Below, one piece after another: positions 13,073-25,776 of a stretch of DNA of 64,000 nucleotides. Source of the stretch: Azadirachta indica. Taxonomy: Eukaryota > Streptophyta > Magnoliopsida > Sapindales > Meliaceae. Position 1 is the stretch's first letter; each line of letters begins with the position of its first letter. Where the stretch lies: contig CM040444.1 of the NCBI GenBank assembly GCA_022749755.1, positions 11,388,274-11,452,273 of the forward strand, read 5' to 3'. The notes under the pieces are model-generated. The model did no database searches. It had not been told where the DNA came from and was given only the letters and a program-made list of their open reading frames with translations. The position numbers and the translations under genes are program-made.

Positions 13073-13084
13073 ACTCTGATACCA
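13073..13084 (-). other. Primer-binding site of Copia-1
   Basis: On the - strand the LTR ends in CTACA and is followed at once by TGGTATCAGAGT. This matches the common plant Copia primer-binding site complementary to the 3' end of initiator tRNA-Met. It fixes the inner edge of the 5' LTR and the orientation of the element. Confidence 0.85.
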
Positions 13085-13308
13085 TGTAGAATTTTAGAAT
13101 TTAGAGTAAAAGGAATACTCTTATTACAGTAAATACACAACATTTATATAAAGAAAAGTGAAGATTTTTTATTCTATTTAAATTAAAAAATTATATATTG
13201 TACCTTTATAATTAATAAAAATTATTTTACTAGTTATAAATATATTGACTAAATAAAGTAAGAAAAAATAATTTATAATGAATATAAATCTACAATTATC
13301 TATTAAAA
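13085..13308 (-). repeat. 5' LTR of Copia-1
   Basis: The LTR starts on the + strand with TGTAGAATTTTAGAATTTAG beside the primer-binding site and aligns to 7874..8587. The match fades near 13300, where the 52-bp flanking repeat begins, so its outer end looks truncated or replaced. It lacks the MITE found in the other LTR. Confidence 0.8.
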
Positions 13309-13360
13309 TTTAATATTAAGATTTTTTAATTAATAAAAAAGTGAAATTAAATGGACAATA
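13309..13360. repeat. 52-bp direct repeat, right copy flanking Copia-1
   Basis: This is the second copy of the repeat at 7824..7875, with one visible mismatch. It lies directly outside the right LTR. Confidence 0.85.
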
Positions 13361-14048
13361 ATAAATATTAATTATAGTTCTAGAAGTTATATTAAAAAGT
13401 TACTCTAGTCGGTGCCAACCCAATTTTTATTGCAAGCCACGACAAACATGCCAAATGTCAGCACGCTATTAGCCATAGGATCCGAATCTTAAAATTCGAT
13501 CCGATTCTATATGCCGGGGACAACGGCTCCGAATATAACAATCCGACCCCATTTCTGGAAGGCGGAGACAACAAACAAGCACAGTGTTATAAATAGCGTG
13601 ATGGTCCTGATGAATTGATAGCGACTTGTAAAATGTTAAAAAGAGTCACGGGCTGGGCTCGCTAACTCGGGTGGGTGTAGACACGCTGTTTGTGCCTCAC
13701 TTTTCAAAATCAAAAAACTCTGTTTGTGCTTCATTTTTCAAAACCGAAAACAAAATAAAAGAAGAAATTTCAACGAAAAGACAAATAAAATAAATAAATA
13801 AATAAATAAATAGGAATTCAATTAAATTAATAATTGTTGTATTTCTCAGAGCAGCCTGTTCAGCTGAGCTTTACTTTAGCTAGCTTGTTGCCGCAATCAT
13901 TGCAGGGGGTTCAATTTGTCACACCAAGAACACAGTTTCCTTTGAAATGAATATTTATGAAGAGATGACTGTCGGTGTTTGAGTTTGAGGTATGAGCTTG
14001 AAGGATTTGAATATCATCATCGAATTTAGGTTGGTGTTGTAGCTACTT
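13361..14048 (+). promoter_or_regulatory. Promoter and 5' UTR region of the FAM135-like gene
   Basis: This is the only sequence between Copia-1 and the start codon at 14049, and its base composition is less AT-biased than the flanks. A TATA-like TATAAATA lies at 13588..13595, which would put transcription start near 13620 and give a 5' UTR of about 400 bases, possibly with an intron. A TGGGCT motif occurs at 13654..13659. The assignment is by position and motif only; no transcript evidence is available. Confidence 0.45.
13783..13812. repeat. AAAT microsatellite
   Basis: A run of about seven AAAT units, with one irregular unit, lies in the probable 5' UTR or promoter of the downstream gene. 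It could be length-polymorphic. Confidence 0.8.
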
Positions 14049-17000
14049 ATGTTTCGAAGATTAAGATGGTTTATTGGTAAAAATTGGTCAACTAAGAGGT
14101 TGGCAAATGCCGACCTACCAAACCCTAAACCCCCCTCGCCACCGCCGCCGCCGCCTCCTCCTCCTCCGCCGACGACATCGGTAGCAGCAGTACCAGCAGC
14201 AGCACCGCCGGTTGCGTTAGATGCTGTACATGAAGTTGCTATTTACCTTCATAGGTTTCATAATCTTGACCTTTTCCAGCAAGGGTAAGTTCACTTTTTT
14301 TTTTAAATTTTATTTTTTTGGGTATTTTGTAACTGTGCTTAGTTGGTGTAAAATGCAGGTGGTATCAAATTAAGATTACTATGAGATGGGAAGACAGTGA
14401 GTACTCTACTCTAGGGACGCCGGCTAGGGTTGTTCAGTATGAAGGTACTGTTAATTTACCTTATAATTGAATATATTCTGTTGAGTTTTGTTCTAGAACT
14501 AAGTGATTGAGGACAATATGGTGAATTTGCAGCTTTCATTTGAGTTTTTGAGGAATGTAAATGTTATTATTGTCTATTCTTAGCAAGTGATTACAGAAGT
14601 TCAACATTTTGTTGAGTTAAAGATGATTTCTAAACCTAAATGTATAGAGAGCCATATAGGTTGGATTGGTACTAGTTGGCATTGAGGCCTGAAATTTCAT
14701 TGGACTAGTGGAAGACTGATGGTTGGTAATTGCTGGAGGCTTTCTCTTAAATTTTGTTTTGCTCACTAGTTATTGGTGAGGGTGATAGTGTCTTATAATA
14801 GAAACTTAAATATTAGCAAGGTGCTTGAGATTCGATCCAATGATAAATAAAAGGTATAACAGTACTGGTTGTCACTAACTCGACACTATTATTAAACAGC
14901 TTGAGCATATTGTAATTAATAATGTCACCTGTTTAGCACATTTTTAGTATATTTAATGTATTTTCTAGAATATGCTTAAAATATCATTGCCCAATTTTTT
15001 AAAATATGGAAAATATATCATTCTTCTATTAGATTATAGACAAGTCAACTAGATATGATTGGACGAATAGTTAATTGTGTGGAGACTATTCATCATAAAC
15101 GAATTGGCATGTAAAGACCCTAAATCCTGACACAATAAGTTTTTAATCGTGTAACAATATGATTAATAATTTTGTCATTTTATATCAACTTGAACATGTT
15201 AACTTTCTGTTGTGTTTATGTTGGATTAACGGGCTTTTGCTCAGAATGTTGGTAGTCTGTGAATTTTTTTAGTTTCTTTGTTATCACTTAAAATTCTTTT
15301 TAGTAATCTGGATTTTTTAATTTCCAGCGAAGAGATAATTTTATTGCGATTAAAAATCTTTTATCGTGCTGTGAGCTTGCTGTTTTCCTAGATGTTTTCT
15401 TTAGATAAATTAAAAAGCTAAGAGATAGTGATTCTTTTTCAAGCTGCAGCTCCTCAACTGGGTTCTGAAGATTTTATTGGAGTTTGGAGAATTGATGATA
15501 CAGAAAATAGCTTTTCAACACAGCCTTTTCGGATAAAATATGCAAGGCAGGATGTACATCTATCAGTTATGATTGCATTCAATTTATCTGTTAGTATTGA
15601 TGAGGTAGTCGCCTTCTGCCTTTTTCGTCTTATTTTTCTTGGTCGACCTCGCATATGATATGAATTAAATTGAATTGAAGAGACTTTGGAGATCTCATAG
15701 TCCAAAGTAAGTGAACCAGATAAAGTGAAGGATCACATAAAGGATAACAAAATTGAATAGGCATGTTGAGATCAAAACAACAGAAATGCTGAACATTGCA
15801 TAATTTATGGCAAAGGAAGGGTAAAGAAGGCCAACCTTGAGGAGTTTACAAGTAAAACATTTCTTACAAAAATGGAAGAAACGCTCTCACTTTTATGGTC
15901 TTGGAAAGATTAAAATGTCATGAATTAATCTAGTTTTCAAAGAGAATATCTCAACTTGTTGACATGTTCCTCTAGTCTCTTAGATTTTGATGGTTTCATA
16001 AATATCTTTGCAGTTGATAAGACATTAATTTTGTAGGTTCCATCAACATCTGCTGTTATTTTGAAGTTTGAGCTCATGTATGCTTCTAAGTTAGAGAATG
16101 GGTTAGTTGACGAAACTTGATTTTTGTTTTGTTAAATACAAAGTGAAAGGAATGGGATGCCCATTCAACTATCCTCTGAATCTAAAAGGTGATTGTAATA
16201 CCCTTTTCACAGCTCTGACTTGCAGTCATCTCTGGATGCTTGCCCTGCTGCAGTTCATGAATTTCGAATACCTCCGAAAGCGCTTCTAGGATTGCATTCT
16301 TATTGCCCTGTACATTTTGATGCTTTGCATGCTGTCCTTGTTGATGTTAGTGTACACGTCAGTCTGCTAAAAGCTGGTTCTCCCACGGCCCTACCAAAGG
16401 TACCTACCTAGCTTTCTCAGAGTTCTAGTTTTTGCAGTTGATGACCTGGTCAAAACTACATCTCATTTTGTATCTGTTATATTACATTTTCTGGCAGTTT
16501 GTTACATTTAGTTGTAATTGCCATCTAACCATTGTGGATCATGTGTTTATGTAATGTCAATTGAGTTATTCTTATGTGGTTCTTGTGCTATTGAAAATAT
16601 TCATGGCAAAGATTGTAATCAGTCAAAAAGTAAATTATGTTCTGGTTTGTGAATTATTTTTAATCAAATTCTTTGCCTGGTTCTTGGTCAGAAATTTCTG
16701 CATAATTGTCTCGATTTTTCTAAGTTGTTTTGTGATATTATTGTGTGATTTTCTTGGAATATATCAACTTAGCATGTTACTGAGGTGGCATGTTTCAACA
16801 TAGGAATTTTTGTATCAGAAGATTAAGGATTGCATCCCCCCTCACCCTTTTCCTTTTCTTTCACCTGATAGAATGGCAATTCATATTGCTTATAAATGTT
16901 GCTTGACAATGAGATTCCCTCTAAAATGTTTTGATGGATTGATTTGTGAAAGAAAAAACATGTGAATGTCATAGCTCTCACTCTCTTGTTTTCCCTTCAT

Positions 17001-20000
17001 ATTTGAAAATAACTTTTAGGGAGAGAGAGATGTTGATGTTTCCGATTAATTTACTCTTTTAAAGCAAGGATTGTGCATACTTACTTGAAGTTGAAAACCT
17101 TTTGAGAATATTGGTCTTGATGCGTATCACAAGTAACATGTGATAAAGCAATTGACCAAATTATAAAACCATCTTAGAAATGATCTGATTTTTCAAATTT
17201 AAATCACCTGATATGGAAATTTTAACTTATAAACTTCGTAGGGTGGTCATTCATGTCAGCTATGTAGACTCTTATTTACCCAATGCTGGCCCAGAAAAAG
17301 GCTTCTGGAAGCAAGAGTAATCTCTGCAGAAATCAAATAGGAATTGGGCTTCAATAGAAATGGTATATAATTGAAAATCTCTGTTAGCAGGTTTAGTTTT
17401 TGTAAGTGAAGAAACCTTGCTAATTAGAATAATGGGACTAAACAGAAAATTGAAGTTTCTATGTTTGACTTAGTTGTCTCATTAAGAAGATTGGAGCCAA
17501 TTAAGTCCTGAAATGTCAGCTCCCTTGGATTTGCGGAAGTTTACATTTCTGCTAATGTAGACTAGATGTGGTAACATCATAATATTTGTTAAGAAAAATG
17601 AAGAAACCCAAATTTGATTGTAATACACTTAACTATCAGTCTCCAGTCAGTCCATAAAGTTTGAAGAAAAATCCCTAACTCTGTAAGCTTCAGAAGCATC
17701 CAAGATAACAGTCAGAAAACAAGAAAAGGAAAAGAACAACAGTTAAAACCTGATGGCTAAAAAACCTCTTGAAAGGTCCAAAAATGATGTTCGATTTGTA
17801 GAGGACAAGTAATTCTCAGCCACTGTCCACCTGTAATTCCCTCAATAGCCATCTCAACATATCATGATTGGGTGATTCAGCACATTTTAATCCCTTGTTA
17901 TTCTTCTCTCTAAATTGTCCACAGAAAGATCAACTCATAACAGCTTCTTGCATCCCGAAACTTTTGTTACCCAAGAAACCTCAAATCTTAACATCATTCA
18001 CAACTGATCTTGCAGTAACTGATAATGAAGTTAGAGAGTAAACCTAGGCTGCTATGACTAAGCTGATATGATGTCAATTTCTTGCAACATCTATTGAATT
18101 GCATGCCTTTAGGTATCTTTGAACATCCTTTTGACTATGGTTGTGTCTTATGTTGTTGAAAAATGCAGTCCACTTATTTTATTATGTATATCAGCTATTA
18201 TTTACTTTTCGGTTTATTTTTTCCTCAGACATTGCTCATATATATATATTTTTTCATTTTATTTGTTTTCTTTTTTTAAAATGACAGGCAAACTTCACAA
18301 CCCCGAAGGCATGGGATCAATTGGCTTCTTTAGATTCCAAACAAGTTCTAATTGAAGCATTAATCGCTGCTCGCGATTTTCTTCTTGAAGATCTAAAGAG
18401 AATTAGCCAGGGAATTGAGCAAGCCATTGATTTGACTGATTTTACGTCTAAGCTAGATGATATGAAGAAGTTTGGTTCTGTGGCTGATGAAGTTGCGCAA
18501 CTCTCAGGCATGCAACAAAATGGTGTTGAGGTCTTTACTTCGTTCTTACAGTTGACTACTTACACTTCATTTTATGTAGTTTTCATGATTCCTTACCTTT
18601 TCTTCTCCTTTGCAGAAAGCAGATGACGCAAATGATTTTCGAAGTGATGCTTTGTCTTGCTTCTTAACACGGGATGATATAGTAAATTCTTTCTTCACGT
18701 TGGGCAATCAAATTTTGTATTTGTGGAATACATTTTTGATGTTTCACAGGCATGTTTCCACTCTGAATTTAATTGATTTGGGGATCTTGTGGTTAAAATT
18801 CATTATATTAGACCTTTTTTTTTTAATTGTAGTATTCAATTTATCACTTTTTAGTTAAATACTTATGTATGGCTAATTTAGCTTTATGATTTGTAATAAT
18901 TAGCTCAGATAGATGGTAACCTCTAGTTACCCAATTCAATATCTTAGATTATGTGTAGGACAAAGCGGTGTTAGATTATATTAGAAAGTTTTTTTAGATT
19001 TGTCAAATTAATATTTGGTAGGTTTTTAATTTTTATTAGGTGATTTTTACTTACATAAAATTTGCGATATTAGGTGGAGTAGGTTTACCCATGTTATAAA
19101 TAGGGTATTCATGTTCTTTGTTAGGGAGTCTTTCAATCAATAAAACATTCTCCTTTGATTTTGTCCCTCATGGACTATAACACTCCTGTCGAGCTGTTAG
19201 GGTTAGATCAGTATTTAATTCCGTCCATTAGAATATTTATTTAATCCACTACGTCAAAGAACTGAACAAGATTTGGCGTTCAACAAGGTGTTTTTATCCT
19301 ACCCGCTATCTCATTTGTATCAGATTATGATATTTTTTGCCTTTTTGTGAACAGACCTTTCTATCAGTAAAACTATGTAGCATATGAGTTATCATGAGCA
19401 AATGGTTGAAGATATTGTTTCAGTTTAACAAGGATAAAAACAAATAGAATGCTATTCATTTACAATTGATTGAGACTTCAAGGAATTATGCCATCCATGT
19501 TCAGGAAACAAGTGATGTTTCCACAAATGTTTTACTTGTGAGAAAGAATTGGTTTTGGTAAACTGCCTATGAAGTTAGATTGAGTTTGACATTTATTGAT
19601 TTAATGTTGAATTGATTATGAATACATTCTTGTAGGAAGAAATTAAGGAGTTCTTTTCTGTAAAGAACTATTAGTGCATGGACCAGGACTACCTCCTGGA
19701 AGCTCTTGTTCTTGTGTTTCCATTAAGTGTCAGGAAATTCCATGCTCTCTTGCCATATGCCCTTGAGTTAATGACATAATTTGCTTATAATGCCCTTGAC
19801 TAGTAGATTAAATAAGTTGCCTGCTAATCATCAGAATTGAGAATTATTAATGATCGTAGACACATCCGTAATGATAATGAAGCTATCTTGTAATTACTTT
19901 TTATAAATAGGATTGTTTCATGAAAGGCTATGGAGTTTCATTTAGCCTGACTATGTCCTTCATTGATGATTGATTATAGTGTACTCTATCTGATGGTTTG

Positions 20001-23000
20001 CCTAATGAGTTGAAGAGTTGAACTTGTGGAAACTGTGCTTAAGTATCATCTTTTTAATTCGTTTGCTGTTGTTTACTTCTCTCCAGGGCTAACAAAGCAA
20101 AGATAATGGAATTTCTGCGTGATTCATGGGCTAGTGACAGGAAAGCTGAATGGTCAATATGGATGGTGTACTCTAAGGTTGAGCTGCCTCATCACTTTAT
20201 AAGTAGTGGATTTGATGAGTCTTCTTACTCGGGTATCCGCGGGAAAGCTTTGAGTTTGCGGAAATTTGGCATCAACGAAGATGTAATTAACATCATTTCT
20301 CATAACTACTCTTCATTTATTGCATTAACTGATGCAGCGCATAGAATGTCAAGCCTTTTCCTAAGCTGTAGGTTAACAATGACGTCATCTTTGATAATCT
20401 GCTGCACTCTAATGATGACCATATGTATGTGATTTACTGCATAGTGTTTAAATCTGAAAATTTTCCCCTTTCTGGACAGCCTTCCCAAAGTGCAGCTGTG
20501 CGTGCTGAGCTACATCGGCGAAGCATTGCACAGATGAGGGTGAGTTAATTGGTTTTTCATGCTTCATTATCATATTTTATGCCAATGGGAATTTATGAAT
20601 TGGTATTGCTTCTAATCAGATCAACAATCGGTCACTTCAAGACATGTATATATTCGAAGATCCTGCACGTATTCCAATTGTAATTGTAGAGCGTGTCGTA
20701 CAAGCACCATTGCATACGACAAGTGGAAATTTGTATTTCAGTCATCTGGACCAGAGAGATAACCCTGGTCTACAAGCCAAATCTAGCACTGAGGCTGTGA
20801 AAAAGTCAACTGGAGCTAGCTCTCATCAAGTTGGTCGTGTTTTGAAGATAGTTGTATTTGTACATGGGTTTCAGGTTTGTTCCAATCATCTAGAGCTTGA
20901 ATATGTTTATTGCAATTTGTTCTACTCTTTTCAGCTTGAATAAATTCATATTTCTCTTTTTCTTTGGTTCTTATAATAATGGTGGTTTTATTGAATAATA
21001 AATATTTATAGGAAAATAAGGTGAAAAACATTTTCATGGGAGGGAAGATTAAGGTCTAAAATGCTCACCTCCTGCTCTGCCCTTCTCAGATCAATATATG
21101 GATGTAAAAATATTTATATTAGTGCATGTAAAAATAGTTAGTGGCATATCCACAATCTTGTGACTATCATGTATCTTCAAGCCTCTCTTCTGTTCTGTAG
21201 TGCTGCATTTAACAAATTGAAGAATCTGCTTTCATCATGACACTGCCCAGGGCAAAAGAGACCATTTCCTTTTGCACTACACTAGTTTTTGTGCTTGTAG
21301 ATTGGTGGATCAGAGATGTGCAAGTTTCGAACATGAATCTTATAGTTGTTAAACTAACAAACTCATATTAACACACTTATTTGTATATTTATACATTCCA
21401 TAATTAATGACAAAGAAATTGATTGGTTTATGTAGTTATTCCCTTTGTGGCATAGGTATCTTGTCTAACTGGTATTCCTATTTCATCAAGACCTCATTCG
21501 TTTGTTTTTAAAGAAACTGGCTGTGTGTTATCAAACCTGCAGGAAGGAAGACACTATATCATGTTTTAGACTTTTTGTACTGCATGGATCTCATTACTAG
21601 TAATTTAGACCACTATTCGCCAATTGATGCTATCTGAAGGTCTAATATTCCTTTCAAGTTGGTTAACACTCGGAGATCCTGGAACCTCTGTTTCATGAAG
21701 CACATGGAAATCTGGGATTCATATCTTTTATGAGAGGAAATTTGTAACATTCAGATTCTTTTCCCTTGCAAACTGTTCAGGCTGATTTTGTAATGGTCAC
21801 ACCTGATTGTGTGTTTATGCTATTATGAAGCATAAACATTTGGTTTCCTCTTTTGTGAAGCTTCTATTCATGTTCTCACTTTTTAAACTTAAACTGTGAT
21901 TGTATCTGTGGTATATTTTGGATTATAGGTGAGGTATTTCATTGAACTTCATTTCAAGTTTACATCACCTGTGACCTTCTTTTCTCTGTTTATCATACTT
22001 GGTTCGATTTCTGAATTTTCCGTGCGGTCCTCTTCTCTTAATGCACGTATGGTATCACTGTAATTTCAATCATGTTACAAATAATAATCTTCTTTCAACC
22101 ATCAATAGGGACATCATCTGGATTTGCGGCTTGTTCGAAATCAGTGGCTTTTGATAGATCCGAAGATAGAGTTTCTTATGTCAGAGGTAAACGAAGATAA
22201 AACATATGGAGACTTCAGAGAAATGGGACAAAGACTGGCTGAGGAAGTGATTGCTTTCGTTAAAAAGAAAATGGATAAAGCCTCTAGAAGTGGTAACTTA
22301 AGAGATATCAAACTTAGCTTTGTTGGGCATTCTATTGGAAATATTATTATAAGAACTGCATTAGCAGGTAAGCACATCACAGCTGGCCAGATTTTTGTAA
22401 TTAGTTTGTGATTTGAGTGCTTAATACTTTGTTATTAATTACAGAGAGCATGATGGAACCATATCTGAGATTCTTGCATACATATGTTTCTATATCTGGT
22501 CCACACTTGGGCTATCTGTATAGTTCAAACTCTTTATTTAACTCGGGCCTGTGGCTCTTGAAGAAGCTCAAGGGCACACAATGCATTCATCAACTTACTT
22601 TCTCAGATGATCCAGATCTCCAGAACACTTTCTTGTACAACCTTTGTAAGGTACTTAAAAGGACTGCGGGAGAATAATTGTGATTTTAAAATCATAAGAA
22701 TTTAGAAGATAGTTTCCTTCACCTTGTCTGTATTACTAAAACTATTTATTTATTTTTTTCCTTCCAGCACAGGACATTGGAGAACTTCAGAAATATAATC
22801 CTATTATCTTCACCCCAGGTCTTGCTCATCTATTGCACCTGAAATTTGTTCTAGTTATTTCTGATAGGATAATCCTTCTGGTCATGTTTTCTTCCACTCA
22901 TGATTCTAAAATGTGAAACAATGCCTCTCAGGATGGATATGTTCCGGATCATTCTGCCAGAATTGAGTTGGCCCAGGCATCACTTTGGGACTATTCAAAA

Positions 23001-23222
23001 AAGGGGAAAGTCTTTTTGGAGATGTTAAATGATTGCTTGGACCAGATACGAGCCCCATCATCTGAGCATCGAGTCTTCCTGCGCTGTGATATCAATTTTG
23101 ATACCTCTTCTCATGGCAGGAACTTGAATACTCTCATCGGACGGACTGCCCATATTGAGTTTCTGGAAACTGACATTTTTGCCAGGTTCATAATGTGGTC
23201 GTTCCCAGAACTGTTTCGTTAA
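14049..23222 (+). CDS. FAM135/DUF676 putative serine esterase (lipase-like)
   Basis: Fourteen exons keep one frame of 807 residues: 14049..14284, 14359..14444, 15450..15604, 16037..16101, 16213..16399, 18288..18530, 18616..18749, 20087..20282, 20480..20539, 20620..20874, 22109..22367, 22445..22650, 22768..22818, 22932..23222. All introns are GT-AG except intron 7, which has a GC donor. The product has an 11-proline run (residues 31-41), an FAM135-type N-terminal domain (VHEVAIYLHRFHNLDLF, then WYQIKITMRWED), and a C-terminal alpha/beta-hydrolase domain: VVFVHGFQ at 532-539, the nucleophile motif GHSIG with Ser614, and DGYVPDHSARIE near 712 with a candidate acid residue. The family is predicted to hydrolyse ester or lipid substrates; the real substrate is unknown. 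Arabidopsis relatives are, from memory, At1g58350 (ZW18) and At1g09980. There is no signal peptide or membrane segment. The start is the first ATG giving the conserved N-terminus. The gene appears intact. Confidence 0.92.
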
Positions 23223-25108
23223 TCACATCTGCATAAATGCCTCCTGCCATTTTGCTTTCTGCAGCCTGTTCTTCTTGTGGCATTGCCACTTCCGGGAGAA
23301 TTACAGGCATTGATGAAGTCAGTCAAGAAATACTGTAGACTCTGATTGGTCGGGTCTAACCATCTTGAGAAGTCCTGATTCAGCACAGTTTTGAGACTGA
23401 ACTTATCTCTACAAACAGCAGGTGACATTGAGATAGCGGGGCTCGAAGTCGATTCACTGCAGGAGAATATTTTCCTTTTCAGGCCATCCAAAATTCAGTG
23501 ATACTGCATGATTTTTACTTTGTGGTATCCGTTGTACTTCAAGACAGTAGATGTCAAAAGCAGGTATGTTTTAATGATTAGTTTTAGTTATGTACGTATA
23601 CCAATGTACCTTCCATGTACAAAAAAGGAAGAACAGAAAAAATTGTTGGTGTAATATCTTTGTAAGTCATAAGAACTAGGTAGACCTTTAGGAAACCTAA
23701 AATGGAGGTGGGATTTTCAGGTGCCATCCCAAATGAGATTTGATCCTAGCTAATAAAATTTAGCTTGAAGCATTACTATGTATTTTTGACGGCCTTAATT
23801 TTTCGATTTTGTTCTTTCTTATCCCCAGTTTATGCGCCTCTCACTGATTTATTTCTCCCAGTTTTGCTTGTCGTTGTATTATAATCATGCTTGTTCCTGC
23901 AGTTAATTTTCTCAATTTCAAGCTTCTTCCTGCTGTTAATTTTGTCTAAAACTAGGTAATGGAATAAATGAAAAACAAAATAAGATTTTAGGTTACGATG
24001 TTAATTTTGATGGATTTACAGAAGAAAAAAGGAAACTGAAGCAAAAGAAATCGTTTAGAGTAATTTTAAGGTGCGACTGGCTCATTTAATGCATGACCGA
24101 GATCGATGAATTTCGAGAAAATTGGCACGGGATTCGAAGTTTGTTGGGATTTAATAAAAAATAATCTATTTTTATTTCCCAAATAAAAAATGTTCACGTA
24201 ACAAAATATTACTTAAAAATATCTAATTTACTCTTGTTGAATTTAGATATTTTTGATGATCATTTTTATTACGAAATTAATTTTTTAAGTGTAAGTTTAA
24301 ATCTTATTGAAAAGGTAATTTGAAGTTAGGTAAAATTGTGAAAGGTGGACTGATGTCAAGAAAACTTTTGTCTAAAAAGAGCTTTTTTTTTTTTTTATTA
24401 AGAATGTGTTATGTGGATATTTTTTATTTTTTGAATATAAAAATGAAGTATTTTTGGTTAAATTTCGTGTTTGTACTAAATGAATTGTAATATTTTCTAG
24501 TAGAATCTTATAGTGATAGTACTCGTCAAATATGTGGCAACATGATATTGAGATAACAGGTTTAGATTAATTTAAAATCATATGATTAATTGAGTTATAT
24601 TCATGTTATGTGTTAAATAATCATGTTAAATTAAAATTTAAAATTCTTGACATATAAATTTGGTTGTGACATAATTAACTATTTAGGTAATTATACATAT
24701 TAACTTGTTTGAAATATAATAAAGTTACATGATTCTTTCAAAAATCAAATTATAAAATTTGAGTAGATAATATAAATATTTTAGAACATGTCATATGTTA
24801 AATTGATAAAATAATTACAACCCAACTAATCCATCTTATAAGCCTTCCGAATTAGTATTTTCAATTTTTGATGCAAATGATAAATGAATACTCTTTTTCT
24901 TAACTTGAAAGATATTATATTTTTGTTTAAAATAAGATATGTTAAACTCCAATTTTTAGCTCTACTCGAAACTAAAGTATTTTAAAATAAAAGATAAAAA
25001 TATATCAAAAATAATAGTTTTGAGGCAATGTTAAAATACTCTCAAAAGTCAAAACACACTTTTAAGAAATTATATGATCAACTGTAAGAAAAAGATGCAG
25101 ATTAATTG
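23223..25108. other. 3' UTR and AT-rich intergenic DNA
   Basis: The first 400-550 bases after the stop codon keep a gene-like composition and are probably the 3' UTR of the esterase gene; an AATAAA signal occurs near 23752. From about 23900 to 25108 the sequence is AT-rich, without frames or recognisable repeats. Confidence 0.5.
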
Positions 25109-25776
25109 TGTTGTGAAATTGGTGGTGAATTCCACTTATTGGGATATCCCATATTAAATAGGTAAATATTTTGCATAGTTTGAATGAACAGTATTGTAAA
25201 CATTACAAATGCACAGTAATATATAACTATGTTCATGAGTATGCTCTTTGGTTATTATTAATTGGATCCTCCACAATGGATAATAAGAACACTATATTTT
25301 TCTGTCGTTAGCATATTTATTCAGTGCTGATATTAATTTTGATTGTAATTTTAATATTCATTTTTGAGTTATAATATTATCGATATTATTGCAATCTGTA
25401 GTTTGCATTATTATTACTTTATCAATATTGTGGTAGACAAAGCTTCTTATTTATTATGTATTAATGGATAGCTAGGCCTTTTACGTAATGACTATTTATT
25501 TGTATTATAAAGACTATAAGAGCATCTAAAGGTAATCTCATCAGAACTTAAGGTTTTGAAATAGAATTGCTAATCAGAACCCTGAAGTTATAAATTAAAA
25601 GACTAGAGTTTGAAGTTTTAGATCTACAAAATATCATTTATATATAGGCCTGCAGTTCCATATATTAACTACATGAAGTTCTAACACTATGCATAAATTT
25701 GAAATTTTATATGTAGTACTTGTATTTTTTGTAACATAGTTTCTCTTTTTCTAATGCATGAATAGATTTTTAAAAA

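Larger units (their letters stand above)
7874..13308 (-). mobile_element. Copia-1: decayed Copia LTR retrotransposon
   Basis: The element reads right to left. The 5' LTR is at the right, followed by a methionine-initiator-type primer-binding site, gag with zinc knuckle, protease end, integrase, reverse transcriptase, RNase H, a polypurine tract (GCTTGAGAAGGAG on the - strand) and the 3' LTR at the left. The domain order protease, integrase, RT, RNase H defines the Copia superfamily. Every coding part is broken by stops and frameshifts, so it cannot move by itself. The LTRs are clearly related but diverged, which suggests considerable age. The right LTR seems shortened at its outer end. Confidence 0.9.

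Noticed and set aside
15428..15705. Open frame on the - strand opposite exon 3 (15454..15705)
   Set aside because: The + strand exon has conserved FAM135 sequence and proper splice sites; the - strand frame is its shadow.
18119..18355. A 78-codon + strand frame just before exon 6
   Set aside because: It is mostly intron 5 sequence (hydrophobic, T-rich) and reaches exon 6 in the wrong frame.
22141..22380. Open frame on the - strand opposite exon 11
   Set aside because: The + strand carries the GHSIG hydrolase motif; the - strand frame is incidental.
23185..23260. Possible extra intron starting at GCCAG/GTTCAT in the last esterase exon
   Set aside because: Reading through gives a conserved-looking terminus FIMWSFPELFR and a stop at 23222, so no further splice is needed.
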